DNA of 64,000 nt from Ectopseudomonas mendocina (lineage in GTDB: Bacteria; Pseudomonadota; Gammaproteobacteria; Pseudomonadales; Pseudomonadaceae), in contig NZ_SCFY01000011.1 in assembly GCF_007049795.1 (NCBI RefSeq), forward strand, positions 1 through 64,000. The letters are read 5' to 3'. Shown piece after piece: positions 55,459 through 64,000 of this stretch. The position numbers were made by a program, and so were the translations under genes. The notes below the pieces were generated by a model, which saw only the letters and a list, made by a program, of their open reading frames with translations, had not been told where the DNA came from and did no database searches. Position 1 is the stretch's first letter. Each line of letters starts with the position of its first letter.

Positions 55459-55950
55459 ATGGAACGCTTCATCGAAAACACCATGTACGCATCGCGCTGG
55501 TTGCTGGCGCCGATCTACTTCGGTCTTTCTCTCGCCGTGCTCGCCTTGTCGGTCAAGTTCTTCCAAGAGCTTTATCACATCCTGCCGCAGATATTTTCCC
55601 TGGCCGAAGCCGACGTGATCCTCAAACTCCTGTCGCTGATCGACATGGCGCTGGTCGGTGGGCTCTTGGTGATGGTGATGCTGTCCGGCTACGAGAACTT
55701 CGTTTCGCGCCTGGATATTCACGAAGGCACCGAGAAGCTGAGCTGGCTTGGCAAGATGGACTCCAGCTCGCTGAAGATGAAAGTGGCGGCGTCCATCGTG
55801 GCGATTTCCTCCATCCACCTGCTCAAGGTGTTCATGGATGCGAAGAACTACGATCTGGAGTACCTGAAATGGTACGTGATCATTCACCTGACCTTCGTGG
55901 GTTCTGCGTTCGCCATGGGCTATCTGGACAAGGTCACCAAGCACGACTGA
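55459..55950 (+). CDS. yqhA: YqhA (UPF0114) family membrane protein
   Basis: 163 residues with [30 protein letters not shown] at the start, and four membrane helices (about 12-35, 55-75, 105-125, 135-155). The YENFVSRLD and [16 protein letters not shown] blocks are typical of UPF0114. Inner-membrane protein of unknown activity. An in-frame extension to 55129 overlaps the previous gene and is not used. Confidence 0.9.
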   Translation: MERFIENTMYASRWLLAPIYFGLSLAVLALSVKFFQELYHILPQIFSLAEADVILKLLSLIDMALVGGLLVMVMLSGYENFVSRLDIHEGTEKLSWLGKMDSSSLKMKVAASIVAISSIHLLKVFMDAKNYDLEYLKWYVIIHLTFVGSAFAMGYLDKVTKHD

Positions 55951-55969
55951 TCCGAACCCGCCTCGCAAC

Positions 55970-55997
55970 CGCCCGTCCGAACGTGATGGGCGTTTTG
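55970..55997 (+). terminator. Rho-independent terminator after yqhA
   Basis: CGCCC and GGGCG arms (55970-55974, 55988-55992) followed by TTTTGCTTT, 20 bases past the yqhA stop. Weak stem but good T-run. Confidence 0.55.
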
Positions 55998-56023
55998 CTT
56001 TCTGGGCTTGAGCTTTTTCTTTG

Positions 56024-56060
56024 TTGTACAAGAATTGTTTTTGTATAAGTTCTTGTATAG
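56024..56060 (+). promoter_or_regulatory. Promoter region with TTGTAYA repeats before the DUF6482 gene
   Basis: TTGTACA (56024), TTGTATA (56041) and TTGTATA (56053) recur within 37 bases, the last two in direct repeat with a 12-base step. TTCTTG/TATAGT could be read as promoter elements, and a GGAGG ribosome site follows at 56069. The repeats suggest a bound regulator. Confidence 0.4.
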
Positions 56061-56081
56061 TTAAGGTCGGAGGCAAGCCTG

Positions 56082-56384
56082 ATGAACCTGAATGATCTGT
56101 CCACCCACGCCCAAGCCGGGCGCGTCGACGAACTCAATCTGATCTCCCTAGAAGGTGGCATTTATCTGCTCGAAGCGCGGATGGAAGGACGTGCCCACCC
56201 GATTCTTACTGACCAGGGCAGTACGCTTAACCTGCGTTCGGTAGAACATGCGCGTGACGTGCTGCAGGAAATGCCGGCGCTGCCGTTCTTCCTGGTGCAC
56301 AGCTCGGTACATGATGAGATGTGCGGCATGCCATCGGCTGACAATAGCCTGCGCGTACCCATCGCCTTCCGTTCTGGCTGGTGA
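56082..56384 (+). CDS. DUF6482 family protein
   Basis: 100 residues matching the Pseudomonas DUF6482 pattern: VDELNLISLEGGIYLLEARM, LRSVEHARDVLQEMP, and the HSSVHDEMCG ending. Cytosolic, function unknown. Strong GGAGG ribosome site. The stop overlaps the next start (GTGA). Confidence 0.85.
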   Translation: MNLNDLSTHAQAGRVDELNLISLEGGIYLLEARMEGRAHPILTDQGSTLNLRSVEHARDVLQEMPALPFFLVHSSVHDEMCGMPSADNSLRVPIAFRSGW

Positions 56385-57781
56385 CGGCGACGTTCGCTGC
56401 AGCCGCGACGTTGCAGGGCAGGGCCCTGGCCGTCGTGGAGGTGAAGACCACAGGCGTGCATCCGGCACTTGATGCCATCTGGGAGCTGGCGATCATTCAG
56501 GTCGATGTCGACGGCACGGTCGAGGCGCGCCTGCACTGGCTGTTCGAGCCTGGCGTGGCCGTACCCCCGCCGTTGCTCAGCTTGGCAGGCCTGCATCCGT
56601 TGGAGTTGCGTGGCCAGCCGCGTATCGAATGCGAGGCGCAAGCCATTGCCGAGGCCATTCGTGGCCGCGTGTTGGTGGGCCACAACCTGCGCTTCAGCCT
56701 GGCGTTCCTGCGCCGCGTGCTGCCCGAGTGGAAGCGCCTGCGCCCACCCCAGCTGTGCACACTGCGCCTGGCCAGAGCGGCACTGCCAGAGTTGGCGAGC
56801 GGCGGTTTCGATGCACTCTGTACGCATTTCGGCATCGCGCGATTTTTCCGCGATCGTGCGGTGCCGGATGCCGAGGCCGCCCTGGCCTTGGCCCTGCAGC
56901 TGTTGACGCGGGTGGCGCCGTCGGCGCTGGGCAGCCAACTGCGTAGCGCTGCACGTCCGCCCCTGCTGGCGGCGGAGCGTTTCGCTCGGTTGCCGGAGCG
57001 GCCCGGGGTGTATTACTTCCTGGGTGATGGCGGGGCGCTGCTTTACGTGGGCAAGAGCCGTAATTTGCGCCGCCGGGTGATGTCGCATTTTCAGAACGAT
57101 CACCGCGACCGTCGCAGCCTGCAGATGGTGCAGCAGATTCGCGACGTGCAGCTGGCAGTCACTGCCGGTGAACTGGGCGCGCTGCTGCTCGAGTCTGCCG
57201 AGATCAAGCGCCTGCAACCCTTGTACAACCGTCGTCTGCGCAAGCAGCGCGAGCTGCTGACCTGGGCGCTGGCGGGCGAGCCTGGTGAGCTGCACATCGA
57301 ACTGCTGCAGCACCATGCATTGAGGCCCGGGCTCAGGCATGTTGGGTTGTTCCGCTCGCGTCATCAGGCGCGTCAGTGGCTACTGGAGCAGGCGCGCGAG
57401 CGGCGTCTGTGTCTGCGCGTGCTGGGGTTGGAGGACGGCGAGGGTGCCTGCTTCGCCTATCAGCTTGGGCGCTGCGCGGGCGCCTGCTGTGGTGAGGAAC
57501 CGCGCTCGGCCCATGACAGGCGGCTGCTTGCCGGTGCCGAGCGCCTGCAGACCCAGGCCTGGCCCTGGAGCGGGCCGGTCGCGCTGGTCGAGCGCGACGA
57601 GCAGCACGGCCTCACTCAGTGGCACGTGCTCGATCAATGGCGTCATCTCGGTACGGTCGACAAGCTCGATCATGCCCAGCCGCTACTGCCCGCGTGTCGT
57701 GGCGGTTTCAATCTCGATACCTATCACATCCTCATCGGCCATCTGCGCCGCCACCCGAATATGGAGATCGTGCCGCTGTGA
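56381..57781 (+). CDS. Exonuclease-like/GIY-YIG (UvrC-type) fusion, exonuclease box degenerate
   Basis: 466 residues. The N-terminal 165 residues have the fold order of a DnaQ-type 3'-5' exonuclease, but motif I reads VVEVKTTG instead of DxETTG, and motif II HNLRFSLAFL lacks the aspartate, so this half is probably inactive. A UvrC-like GIY-YIG nuclease follows (about 200-285): PGVYYFLGDGGALLYVGKSRNLRRRV with the later glutamate in ESAEIKRLQPLYN. A cysteine cluster (CAGACC) lies near 365. It probably nicks damaged DNA like Cho. Confidence 0.85.
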   Translation: MTATFAAAATLQGRALAVVEVKTTGVHPALDAIWELAIIQVDVDGTVEARLHWLFEPGVAVPPPLLSLAGLHPLELRGQPRIECEAQAIAEAIRGRVLVGHNLRFSLAFLRRVLPEWKRLRPPQLCTLRLARAALPELASGGFDALCTHFGIARFFRDRAVPDAEAALALALQLLTRVAPSALGSQLRSAARPPLLAAERFARLPERPGVYYFLGDGGALLYVGKSRNLRRRVMSHFQNDHRDRRSLQMVQQIRDVQLAVTAGELGALLLESAEIKRLQPLYNRRLRKQRELLTWALAGEPGELHIELLQHHALRPGLRHVGLFRSRHQARQWLLEQARERRLCLRVLGLEDGEGACFAYQLGRCAGACCGEEPRSAHDRRLLAGAERLQTQAWPWSGPVALVERDEQHGLTQWHVLDQWRHLGTVDKLDHAQPLLPACRGGFNLDTYHILIGHLRRHPNMEIVPL

Positions 57782-59313
57782 GTGCACGCCGTCTGATTCT
57801 GATCCTGGGTGACCAGCTTACCCACGGCCTCGGTGCATTGAAGGACATCGACCGCGAGCACGACCACGTGCTGCTGGCCGAAGTGATGGAAGAAGCCAGT
57901 CATGTGCCGCATCACCCGAAGAAGATTGCCCTGATCTTCAGCGCCATGCGCCATTTCGCCGAAGCCTTGCGTGAGCAGGGCCAGCAGGTGCATTACGTGG
58001 CCCTGGACGATCCGGACAACACGGGCTCGTTGCCGGGCGAGCTGCTGCGCTGGACGCAACGGCTCGACCCTGCCGAGGTGCATCTGACCGAGTGCGGCGA
58101 CTGGCGCCTGGAGCAGGCGCTGCGTCATTGCGGCGTGCCGATTCACTGGCATCAGGACAGCCGCTTTCTCTGCAGCCGCGATGCGTTCGCTGCCTGGGCC
58201 AAGGGGCGCAAACAGTTGCGCATGGAGTTCTTCTACCGCGAGATGCGCCGCGACAGCGGGCTGCTGCTCAACCCGGACGGCACGCCAGAGGGCGGTGCCT
58301 GGAACTTCGATGCGGACAACCGCAAGGCATTGCCCAAAGACATACATCCACCCGCGCCGCTGAGTATCGAGCCGGATGCCATCACCCGTGATGTGCTGGC
58401 GCTGGTCGAGCGGCGTTTCACCAGTCATTACGGCAGCCTGGAGGGTTTTGATTACCCGGTCACCGCCGAGCAGGCAGAACGCCTCTGGCAGTATTTTCTG
58501 GCCCAGGGCCTGGCCGACTTTGGTGACTACCAGGACGCCATGGCCGATGGTGAGCCCTTTCTCTTTCACTCGCGCATTAGCGCTGCGCTGAATATCGGCT
58601 TGCTCGATCTGCGGCGGATCTGCGCCGCGGTCGAGGCCGCCTATCGTGCCGGCGACGTGCCGCTGAACGCCGCCGAAGGCTTCATCCGTCAACTGATCGG
58701 CTGGCGCGAATACGTGCGCGGCATCTACTGGCTACGTATGCCGGAGTACGCCGAGGGCAACCGCTTTGGCAATTCACGAGCGCTGCCCGAGTTCTACTGG
58801 ACCGGCAAGACGCGGATGAACTGCATGCGGCAGGCCATCGGCCAGACTCTGGAGCATGCCTACGCGCACCATATCCAGCGGCTGATGGTCACCGGCAACT
58901 TCGCCTTGCTCGCCGGCATCGCGCCCAATGCCATCTGCGACTGGTACCTGGCCGTGTACATGGACGCCTTCGACTGGGTGGAGCTGCCCAACACCCTGGG
59001 CATGGTGATGCATGCCGACGGTGGCTACCTCGGCTCCAAGCCTTATTGCGCCAGTGGTCAGTACATCAAACGCATGTCCAACCATTGCCAGGGCTGCAGC
59101 TACAAGGTGAGCGAGAGCACCGGCGAATCGGCCTGCCCGTTCAACGCGCTGTACTGGCATTTTCTGATGCGCCACCGCGAGCCTCTGGAACGCAACCCGC
59201 GCATTGGCATGGTCTACCGCAACCTGGCGCGCATGACCGAGGCCAAGCAGCAGGCGCTGTGGGACTGGGGCGAGCGCCTGCTGGCCAAGCTCGATGCCGG
59301 GGAGATGCTGTGA
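57778..59313 (+). CDS. phrB: FeS (6-4) photolyase/cryptochrome-like protein
   Basis: 511 residues. It begins [16 protein letters not shown], the DPRP-type photolyase N-terminus. The antenna/FAD domain includes [23 protein letters not shown] and [37 protein letters not shown]. The four cysteines of the iron-sulfur site are seen in [14 protein letters not shown] and SACPF. It repairs UV (6-4) lesions in light. The GTG start overlaps the previous stop; a longer upstream frame is an overlap artefact. Confidence 0.93.
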   Translation: MSARRLILILGDQLTHGLGALKDIDREHDHVLLAEVMEEASHVPHHPKKIALIFSAMRHFAEALREQGQQVHYVALDDPDNTGSLPGELLRWTQRLDPAEVHLTECGDWRLEQALRHCGVPIHWHQDSRFLCSRDAFAAWAKGRKQLRMEFFYREMRRDSGLLLNPDGTPEGGAWNFDADNRKALPKDIHPPAPLSIEPDAITRDVLALVERRFTSHYGSLEGFDYPVTAEQAERLWQYFLAQGLADFGDYQDAMADGEPFLFHSRISAALNIGLLDLRRICAAVEAAYRAGDVPLNAAEGFIRQLIGWREYVRGIYWLRMPEYAEGNRFGNSRALPEFYWTGKTRMNCMRQAIGQTLEHAYAHHIQRLMVTGNFALLAGIAPNAICDWYLAVYMDAFDWVELPNTLGMVMHADGGYLGSKPYCASGQYIKRMSNHCQGCSYKVSESTGESACPFNALYWHFLMRHREPLERNPRIGMVYRNLARMTEAKQQALWDWGERLLAKLDAGEML

Positions 59314-59438
59314 AGAAAAGCGAGTTGCCGGTGAAGACCTGCGCGGTCTGCGGCCTGCCGTTCAGCTGGCGCAAGAGGTGGGCGCGCTGCTGGGACGAGG
59401 TGCGCTACTGCTCCGAGCGCTGTCGGCGTTCGCGTTGA
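59310..59438 (+). CDS. DUF2256 zinc-ribbon mini protein, 42 aa
   Basis: GTG start overlapping the photolyase stop (GTGA). [14 protein letters not shown] then YCSERCRR form a two-CxxC/CxxxC zinc ribbon, which is the DUF2256 pattern. DUF2256 genes regularly accompany this class of photolyase, so a helper role is likely. Confidence 0.9.
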   Translation: MKKSELPVKTCAVCGLPFSWRKRWARCWDEVRYCSERCRRSR

Positions 59439-59470
59439 GCGGGTGCCCGGAGTAACCTCCGGGCACCCGC
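59439..59470. terminator. Bidirectional hairpin terminator
   Basis: Perfect 14-base stem GCGGGTGCCCGGAG/CTCCGGGCACCCGC with a 4-base loop, between the convergent DUF2256 and chemoreceptor genes. It lacks a T-run but is very stable, so it can stop or stabilise transcripts from both sides. Confidence 0.7.
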
Positions 59471-59479
59471 TGCGAAGGC

Positions 59480-61105
59480 TCAGACCTGAAAGCGCGCGAC
59501 CATGCCCTGCATGTTGGCGGCCAGGCTCGACAGCGCGCGGCTGGCGGTGCTGGTCTGTTCCGAACCAGCCGAGTTCTGCAGCGACAGGTCGCGAATGTTT
59601 ATCAGGTTGCGATCCACTTCACGGGCGACGTGGGCCTGCTGTTCGGTGGCACTGGCGATCACCAGGTTGCGGTCTCCGATCTCGGCAATCGACTGAATGA
59701 TCTGATCCAGCGCGACTCCCGCGCCCTCGGCGATGTCCAGCGTCTGCTTGGCTAGCCCGTTGCTCGATTCCATGGCGCGCACCGCCTGTTCGGTGTCACC
59801 TTGCACGGTGCTGATCATGGTCTCGATCTCGCGGGTGGATTGCCCGGTCTTGTGCGCCAGGGCGCGCACTTCATCGGCAACCACGGCAAAACCGCGACCC
59901 GCTTCGCCTGCACGTGCAGCCTCGATGGCCGCGTTGAGGGCAAGCAGGTTGGTCTGTTCGGCGATGCTGCGAATCACGTCGAGTACCTGGCTGATGCCAC
60001 GGATCTTGCCGGCCAGTTGGCCGAAGTTGCTCGAGGTCGAATCGACATCGGCGGCCAGCTGGTTGATCGACGACAGCGTCTGAGTGATGCGCTCGCTGCC
60101 CTGGCGGGCAATGCGCCCGGACTCGCTGGAGCTTTCCGAGGCACTGGCGGCGTTACGCGCCACCTCATCCACGGCGCTGCTCATTTCGGTGACGGCGGTG
60201 GCGGCCTGGTCGATCTCCAGGCTTTGCTGGTGCAGGTTGCGCGCGGTGCCATCGGTGACGGCACTCAGTTGTTCAGCGGCCGATGCCAGTTGATTGGAGG
60301 CGTCGGCGATCTGTTCGATGGTGCCGCGCAGATTGCCCTGCATGCTCTTGAGCGCCTGCAACAGCTTGGCCGGCTCGTCATTGCCCTGGGTGTCGATATT
60401 CAGGGTCAGATTGCCGCTGGCCACCGAGTCCGCCACCTGTACCGCGTCAGCCAATGGCTTGACGATGCTGCGAGTCAGCAGCGCGGCGAGTATCACCGTG
60501 GCAATGGCCGACAAGGCCATGACCAGCAACGTGCCCCGGGTGGCCTGGGTGTAGACCTGATCGGAGGTCTTGGCCGCAGCCGAGGCACCGTCACGGTTAT
60601 GCATGATCAGCTCGTTGAGCGCCTTGATCATCACGTCGGCTTGCGGGTTCAGGCTGTTGTAGAGCAAGGCCAGTGCGGCCGGTCGGTCATTGTTGGCCAG
60701 GTGCTGGACAAGCTGGGTACGGGTCGCAAGGTAGGTGTTCTCGTAGCGCTTGAAGTCATCGTAATGCGCCTGTTCTTCCGCGGAGCTGATCAGCCCCTCG
60801 TAACGTTGCTGAACGCGCTCCAGGTCACTGAGCAGGCTCTGCGCGAGCGTGGTGCTCTCCTGCAATTGCAGGGGCGTCTCACTGAGCAGCATGCGCAAGG
60901 TGGCGGCGCGCAGGCGCAGGACGTCCTGAGACAGGTCGCCCAGGGTATTGATGCTGGGGACCCAGTTGTCGTCTACCTCATTAGAGCGGTCATGCATGCT
61001 GCTCATCTGCAGCAGCGAGAAGCCGCCGAGGGCGAAAACCAGCAATGCGATCAAGCCAAATCCTATTGCAGCACGAGGGGCTATGGAGATGGATCTGAAG
61101 TTCAT
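59480..61105 (-). CDS. Methyl-accepting chemotaxis protein
   Basis: 541 residues. Membrane helices at about 12-32 and 190-210 enclose a four-helix-bundle ligand domain ([25 protein letters not shown]). HAMP (about 212-265) and the signalling hairpin with [21 protein letters not shown] follow. It reports to CheA/CheW. No C-terminal CheR-tether pentapeptide is seen. Confidence 0.95.
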   Translation of the reverse strand: MNFRSISIAPRAAIGFGLIALLVFALGGFSLLQMSSMHDRSNEVDDNWVPSINTLGDLSQDVLRLRAATLRMLLSETPLQLQESTTLAQSLLSDLERVQQRYEGLISSAEEQAHYDDFKRYENTYLATRTQLVQHLANNDRPAALALLYNSLNPQADVMIKALNELIMHNRDGASAAAKTSDQVYTQATRGTLLVMALSAIATVILAALLTRSIVKPLADAVQVADSVASGNLTLNIDTQGNDEPAKLLQALKSMQGNLRGTIEQIADASNQLASAAEQLSAVTDGTARNLHQQSLEIDQAATAVTEMSSAVDEVARNAASASESSSESGRIARQGSERITQTLSSINQLAADVDSTSSNFGQLAGKIRGISQVLDVIRSIAEQTNLLALNAAIEAARAGEAGRGFAVVADEVRALAHKTGQSTREIETMISTVQGDTEQAVRAMESSNGLAKQTLDIAEGAGVALDQIIQSIAEIGDRNLVIASATEQQAHVAREVDRNLINIRDLSLQNSAGSEQTSTASRALSSLAANMQGMVARFQV

Positions 61106-61174
61106 GGCGGTAATACTCGAAAATTGAAGAGAGAACTAGAGAGCTTCGGCGTCAGGTGCAGTAATCAAGGTCGA

Positions 61175-62245
61175 TCAGTCTCCTTGCGGGCAATCGCTGA
61201 GGTCGTGCTGGAGGGTCTCGATCTGCTCATAGAGGCTCTCCACCAGCGAGACCAACTCTGGGTCGAAATGCTTGCCGGACTGTTCACGAATAAACGCTTG
61301 GGCTTTTTCGATAGGCCAGGGCGCCTTGTATGGGCGTGGCATGCGCAAGGCGTCGTAGACGTCGCAGATGGCGACGATGCGTCCGGACAGAGGAATCTGT
61401 TCGCCACGCAGCCCACTCGGGTAGCCGCTGCCATCCCATTTCTCGTGGTGGGTCAGGGCGATTTCTGCCGCCAGCGTGGTCAGCTCGGAGGCATGCTGGT
61501 CGGTCAGAATGGCGTGGCCGATGGCGGGGTGCTCCTGCATCTGCCGGCGTTCATCATCGGTCAGAGCGCCGGGTTTGAGCAGGATATGGTCGGCGATGCC
61601 GATCTTGCCGACATCGTGCATCGGCGCCGCCTGACGAATCAGCTCGACCCAGTCGGCGCTCATGCCATAGGCCTCGGCAATCAACGCGGCTGACTCACCG
61701 ATACGCACGATATGGTTGCCAGTCTCACTGTCTCTGTAGGCCGATGCTCGGCACAGCGTGCGTACCAACGCCGAATAGCTCTGGCTCAATTGTGCAGTGC
61801 GCTCGCGCACGCGTTGTTCCAGGGTCGTGTTGGCTTCGTACAGGGCCAGGCTGGCCTGGCTCAGTTGCAGGTTGCTGCGCACCCGCAGGATCACCTCGGG
61901 CAGGTCGACGGGTTTGCTCAGATAATCGTTGGCGCCCAGTTCCAGGCCAGTACGGCGGCTGGTCGCGTCGTTCAGCGCGGTGATGATGATGATCGGGTTG
62001 CTGCTGCGATCACGGTCGGCCAGCGCGCGGAGAATGTCGAAGCCGTTCGGCGCCGGCATGTCCAGATCGAGCAGCAGCAGGCTCCAGGGGTTGTGCTGCA
62101 ACCAGTCCAGCGCGGCGGCCGAGTCGGAGAAGCTGACGGTGTTGCGCATGCCAAAGGCCTTGAGGCTGGATTCCAGCAGGCGGCTGTTGGCCACCACGTC
62201 ATCGACGATGACGACGCGTGACTGGCTGAAGTCTTTAGACAGCAT
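61175..62245 (-). CDS. Response regulator with HD-GYP c-di-GMP phosphodiesterase domain
   Basis: 356 residues. Receiver domain (about 10-125; VVIVDDVVANSRLL, LLLLDLDMPAPNGFDIL with the phospho-aspartate) and HD-GYP domain (about 170-340): MHDVGKIGIADHIL, then HHEKWDGSGYPSGLRGEQIP. All metal ligands are visible. It overlaps the hybrid kinase gene at 62235 by 11 bases and is probably its output partner, lowering cyclic di-GMP. Confidence 0.94.
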   Translation of the reverse strand: MLSKDFSQSRVVIVDDVVANSRLLESSLKAFGMRNTVSFSDSAAALDWLQHNPWSLLLLDLDMPAPNGFDILRALADRDRSSNPIIIITALNDATSRRTGLELGANDYLSKPVDLPEVILRVRSNLQLSQASLALYEANTTLEQRVRERTAQLSQSYSALVRTLCRASAYRDSETGNHIVRIGESAALIAEAYGMSADWVELIRQAAPMHDVGKIGIADHILLKPGALTDDERRQMQEHPAIGHAILTDQHASELTTLAAEIALTHHEKWDGSGYPSGLRGEQIPLSGRIVAICDVYDALRMPRPYKAPWPIEKAQAFIREQSGKHFDPELVSLVESLYEQIETLQHDLSDCPQGD

Positions 62246-64000
62246 GGTGTTTCTCCCAGCCGGTCAGGTCTGTGACCAGTTGACGAAGTTCATTGGGGTC
62301 GATGGGCACACCCAGCAGCGCACTCCCGCCCAGGCCTACCAGTTCCTCGAGTTGATCCTCGCGACTGAGCAGTACCACCGGCAGGTCTGCCAATGCTCGA
62401 TTCTGACGCAGGGTGCGGAGCAAATCGCGGCCGCCGAGACCGTGCAGTTCGACGCTGAGCAGCAGCAGGTCGGGCCGTTTTTTCAGCACGGCCGCCAACA
62501 CCTGGTTGCCATCATCGAACTGCAGCAGTTCGATACCTGCCAGGGCTTGGCCGACGACTGCACGATTCACGCTGTCGAGGTCGGCGTGATACACGCAGGC
62601 TGAATGCTGTGCCTGTATTGCGGACGCGGGCCGTTCGGGTTCGGTGTAGCGGGGCAGGTCGATCCAGAACTGACTGCCTGCATTGGGCTGGCTGCGCAGC
62701 CCCATTTCGCCATTCATCAGGGCTGCATATTCCTTGCACAGCGACAGGCCAATGCCGGTGCCCTGGATGGCGCCATTTTCCTGGCCGAGGCGCTGGAAGG
62801 GGTCGAAGACAAGAGGCTGCAGCTCACTGGCGATACCAATGCCGGTGTCGCTGACCATCAGGCGCACGCGTTCGCCCTGCGCCTCGCAACTGAGGCGCAC
62901 GCTGCCTGCAGGGGTATATTTGATGGCGTTGGACAGCAGGTTGAGCAGCACCTGGCGCAGGCGGCGCTGATCGGCCAGTACCGGCAGCGCGTGTGCGGGC
63001 AGCGAAACCTCCAGAGTCAGACCCTGGGCTTCGATTTCCGGTGCGACCAGGGCGGCGCATTCCTGCAGCAGGGCAACGGCGTCGACCCTGGCCATTTCCA
63101 GGCGCGGCAGGTCACTCTGCAGGCTCGACCAGTCCAGAATGTCTCCCACCAACTGATTGAGATGGCGGCTGGCGAGCAGAATCTCTTCCAGATAGTCGGG
63201 GTCGTGTTGGTCTTGCGCGCGTTGCTGCATACGCATCAACTGGGCGAAGCCCTGGATGGCGTTGAGCGGCGTGCGCAGCTCATGGCTCATGCTGGAAATG
63301 AACTGGCTCTTGGCACGGCTGGCTTCCTGGGCTTCCTGGCTGGCGCGCTGCAACTGCGTGGCGCTGTGCTCCAGGCGCTGGCCCATGGACTCGACGTTAT
63401 CGATGATGGCCTCCAGCTCATCGATGGTGGTGGCCGGGCGCCGGGGCTGCCAGTTGCCCTCGCCAATCTCGCGGAGCATGGCGACGATGCCGCCGATAGG
63501 CTTGCGCAACCGCTCGGTCAACTCACGGGCGCGGCCCCACATGAAGGCGAAGAACACCAGGTAGAACACGATCAGGCCGCCGATCAGCAGGTAGCCGATA
63601 TTGCGGTAGTGGCTGGCCAGTTGGTTGGTCTGGCTGAACACCATCGCTTCATCGACCACGGTAAGCAGGTGCCACTCCGTAGCCGGGATCGTCGCCCAGG
63701 CGATCAGGTGCTGTCGGCCATTGAGCGGCATGGACAGTACGCCGCTGCGGCGATTCTCGATGGCCTGGGCGAGGCCGCTGGTGTCACTGCGTTTGCGCAG
63801 GTTGAAGTCTTCGGGCTTGAACAGCTCCGAACTGATGGCTTCGTCGTAGGAGTGCTCGGTCAGTTCATCCAGTCCGAAATCATCCTCGCCGGCCGGTGGC
63901 AGCGCCATGATGTTCATGTCCTTGCTGATGATCATGGCATAGCCGTCCCAGGGCACCTCGAGGCGCTCGATATGTTCGAGCAGTTTGCCAACGGTGATGT
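62235..64000 (-). CDS. Hybrid sensor histidine kinase, start beyond window
   Basis: The frame continues past 64000, so the N-terminus is missing. Visible: the end of a periplasmic sensing region, a membrane helix (IGYLLIGGLIVFYLVFFAFMW), HAMP-like linker, HisKA MSHELRTPLNAIQGF, HATPase NLLSNAIKYT, SDTGIGIA and GTGIGLSL, and a C-terminal receiver whose usual aspartate position reads LLLLSVELHGLGG, i.e. serine rather than aspartate, so the receiver may be degenerate. The sensing part is closely similar to the kinase at 47011, but that protein carries a PAS domain this one lacks. Confidence 0.9.
   Translation of the reverse strand, partial: ITVGKLLEHIERLEVPWDGYAMIISKDMNIMALPPAGEDDFGLDELTEHSYDEAISSELFKPEDFNLRKRSDTSGLAQAIENRRSGVLSMPLNGRQHLIAWATIPATEWHLLTVVDEAMVFSQTNQLASHYRNIGYLLIGGLIVFYLVFFAFMWGRARELTERLRKPIGGIVAMLREIGEGNWQPRRPATTIDELEAIIDNVESMGQRLEHSATQLQRASQEAQEASRAKSQFISSMSHELRTPLNAIQGFAQLMRMQQRAQDQHDPDYLEEILLASRHLNQLVGDILDWSSLQSDLPRLEMARVDAVALLQECAALVAPEIEAQGLTLEVSLPAHALPVLADQRRLRQVLLNLLSNAIKYTPAGSVRLSCEAQGERVRLMVSDTGIGIASELQPLVFDPFQRLGQENGAIQGTGIGLSLCKEYAALMNGEMGLRSQPNAGSQFWIDLPRYTEPERPASAIQAQHSACVYHADLDSVNRAVVGQALAGIELLQFDDGNQVLAAVLKKRPDLLLLSVELHGLGGRDLLRTLRQNRALADLPVVLLSREDQLEELVGLGGSALLGVPIDPNELRQLVTDLTGWEKHHAV

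Noticed and set aside
59801..61693. 630-codon open frame on the + strand
   Set aside because: It is antisense to the complete chemoreceptor and HD-GYP genes, lacks any domain and reflects high-GC codon bias.

Overview
The window looks like a Pseudomonas chromosome (oleovorans/mendocina/alcaligenes-like by general feel; species not provable here). The evidence is a permuted-free tmRNA gene with tag ANDENYEGYALAA, the Pseudomonas-type neighbours DUF6482, LonB-like protease and FeS (6-4) photolyase, and GC-rich core genes. From before base 1 to about 46.49 kb it is a mosaic genomic island inserted at the 3' end of the tmRNA gene (ssrA). From 46.49 kb to the end it is ordinary chromosome.

Layout of the island. 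(1) 0.07-1.92 kb: leftward small genes ending in a shortened HEPN-like gene. (2) 1.98-10.64 kb: a WYL regulator and a divergent rightward operon with a Sel1-repeat protein, a HhH-like protein, and an AddB-like plus AddA-like helicase-nuclease pair, closed by an ATGA-coupled 55-aa protein. (3) 10.77-17.94 kb: a leftward operon with a zinc ribbon, a WYL regulator, an AAA ATPase, a 423-aa amphipathic/coiled-coil protein and a ZorA/ZorB-like motor, then a second zinc ribbon, a secreted protein and mini membrane proteins. (4) 18.26-20.53 kb: an orphan recombinase, a two-gene unknown operon and a 33-aa membrane peptide. (5) 20.67-24.88 kb: a pRiA4b ORF3-like protein, a BrxR/CapW-like WYL regulator, RmuC, a secreted Asp-rich repeat protein and a peptidase-like protein. 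(6) 25.12-35.35 kb: hsdM-hsdS-mcrB-mcrC-hsdR, a type I restriction system with McrBC nested inside. (7) 35.5-37.04 kb: an AT-richer cassette with a papain/C39-like cysteine peptidase. (8) 37.14-41.10 kb: a tandem-AAA ATPase, a WYL regulator and a PD-(D/E)XK nuclease. (9) 41.1-42.5 kb: structured non-coding DNA. (10) 42.5-46.4 kb: two tyrosine recombinases abutting the tmRNA gene.

The main discovery is a shared regulatory code. Seven near-identical operators, TGCGACA-N5-TGTCGCA, lie 42-50 bases before the chosen start codons of modules 1, 2, 3, 4 and 8. Three of these modules encode related WYL regulators. The same 7-base half-site forms a non-coding array (41,939-42,253): it alternates strictly in orientation and repeats every 16 bases, about 18 times. 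I infer one WYL-controlled defence regulon, made of an AddAB-like nuclease, a Zor-like motor with an AAA partner, and an AAA-AAA/nuclease module, together with a cis-acting array. The array could be a regulator sink, a partition or origin site, or a recombination site.

The flanking chromosome carries a hybrid sensor kinase, DUF4105 and LonB-like proteins, YqhA, DUF6482, an exonuclease-like/GIY-YIG protein, a photolyase, DUF2256, a chemoreceptor, an HD-GYP response regulator and a second hybrid kinase cut by the window end, which is a paralogue of the first.
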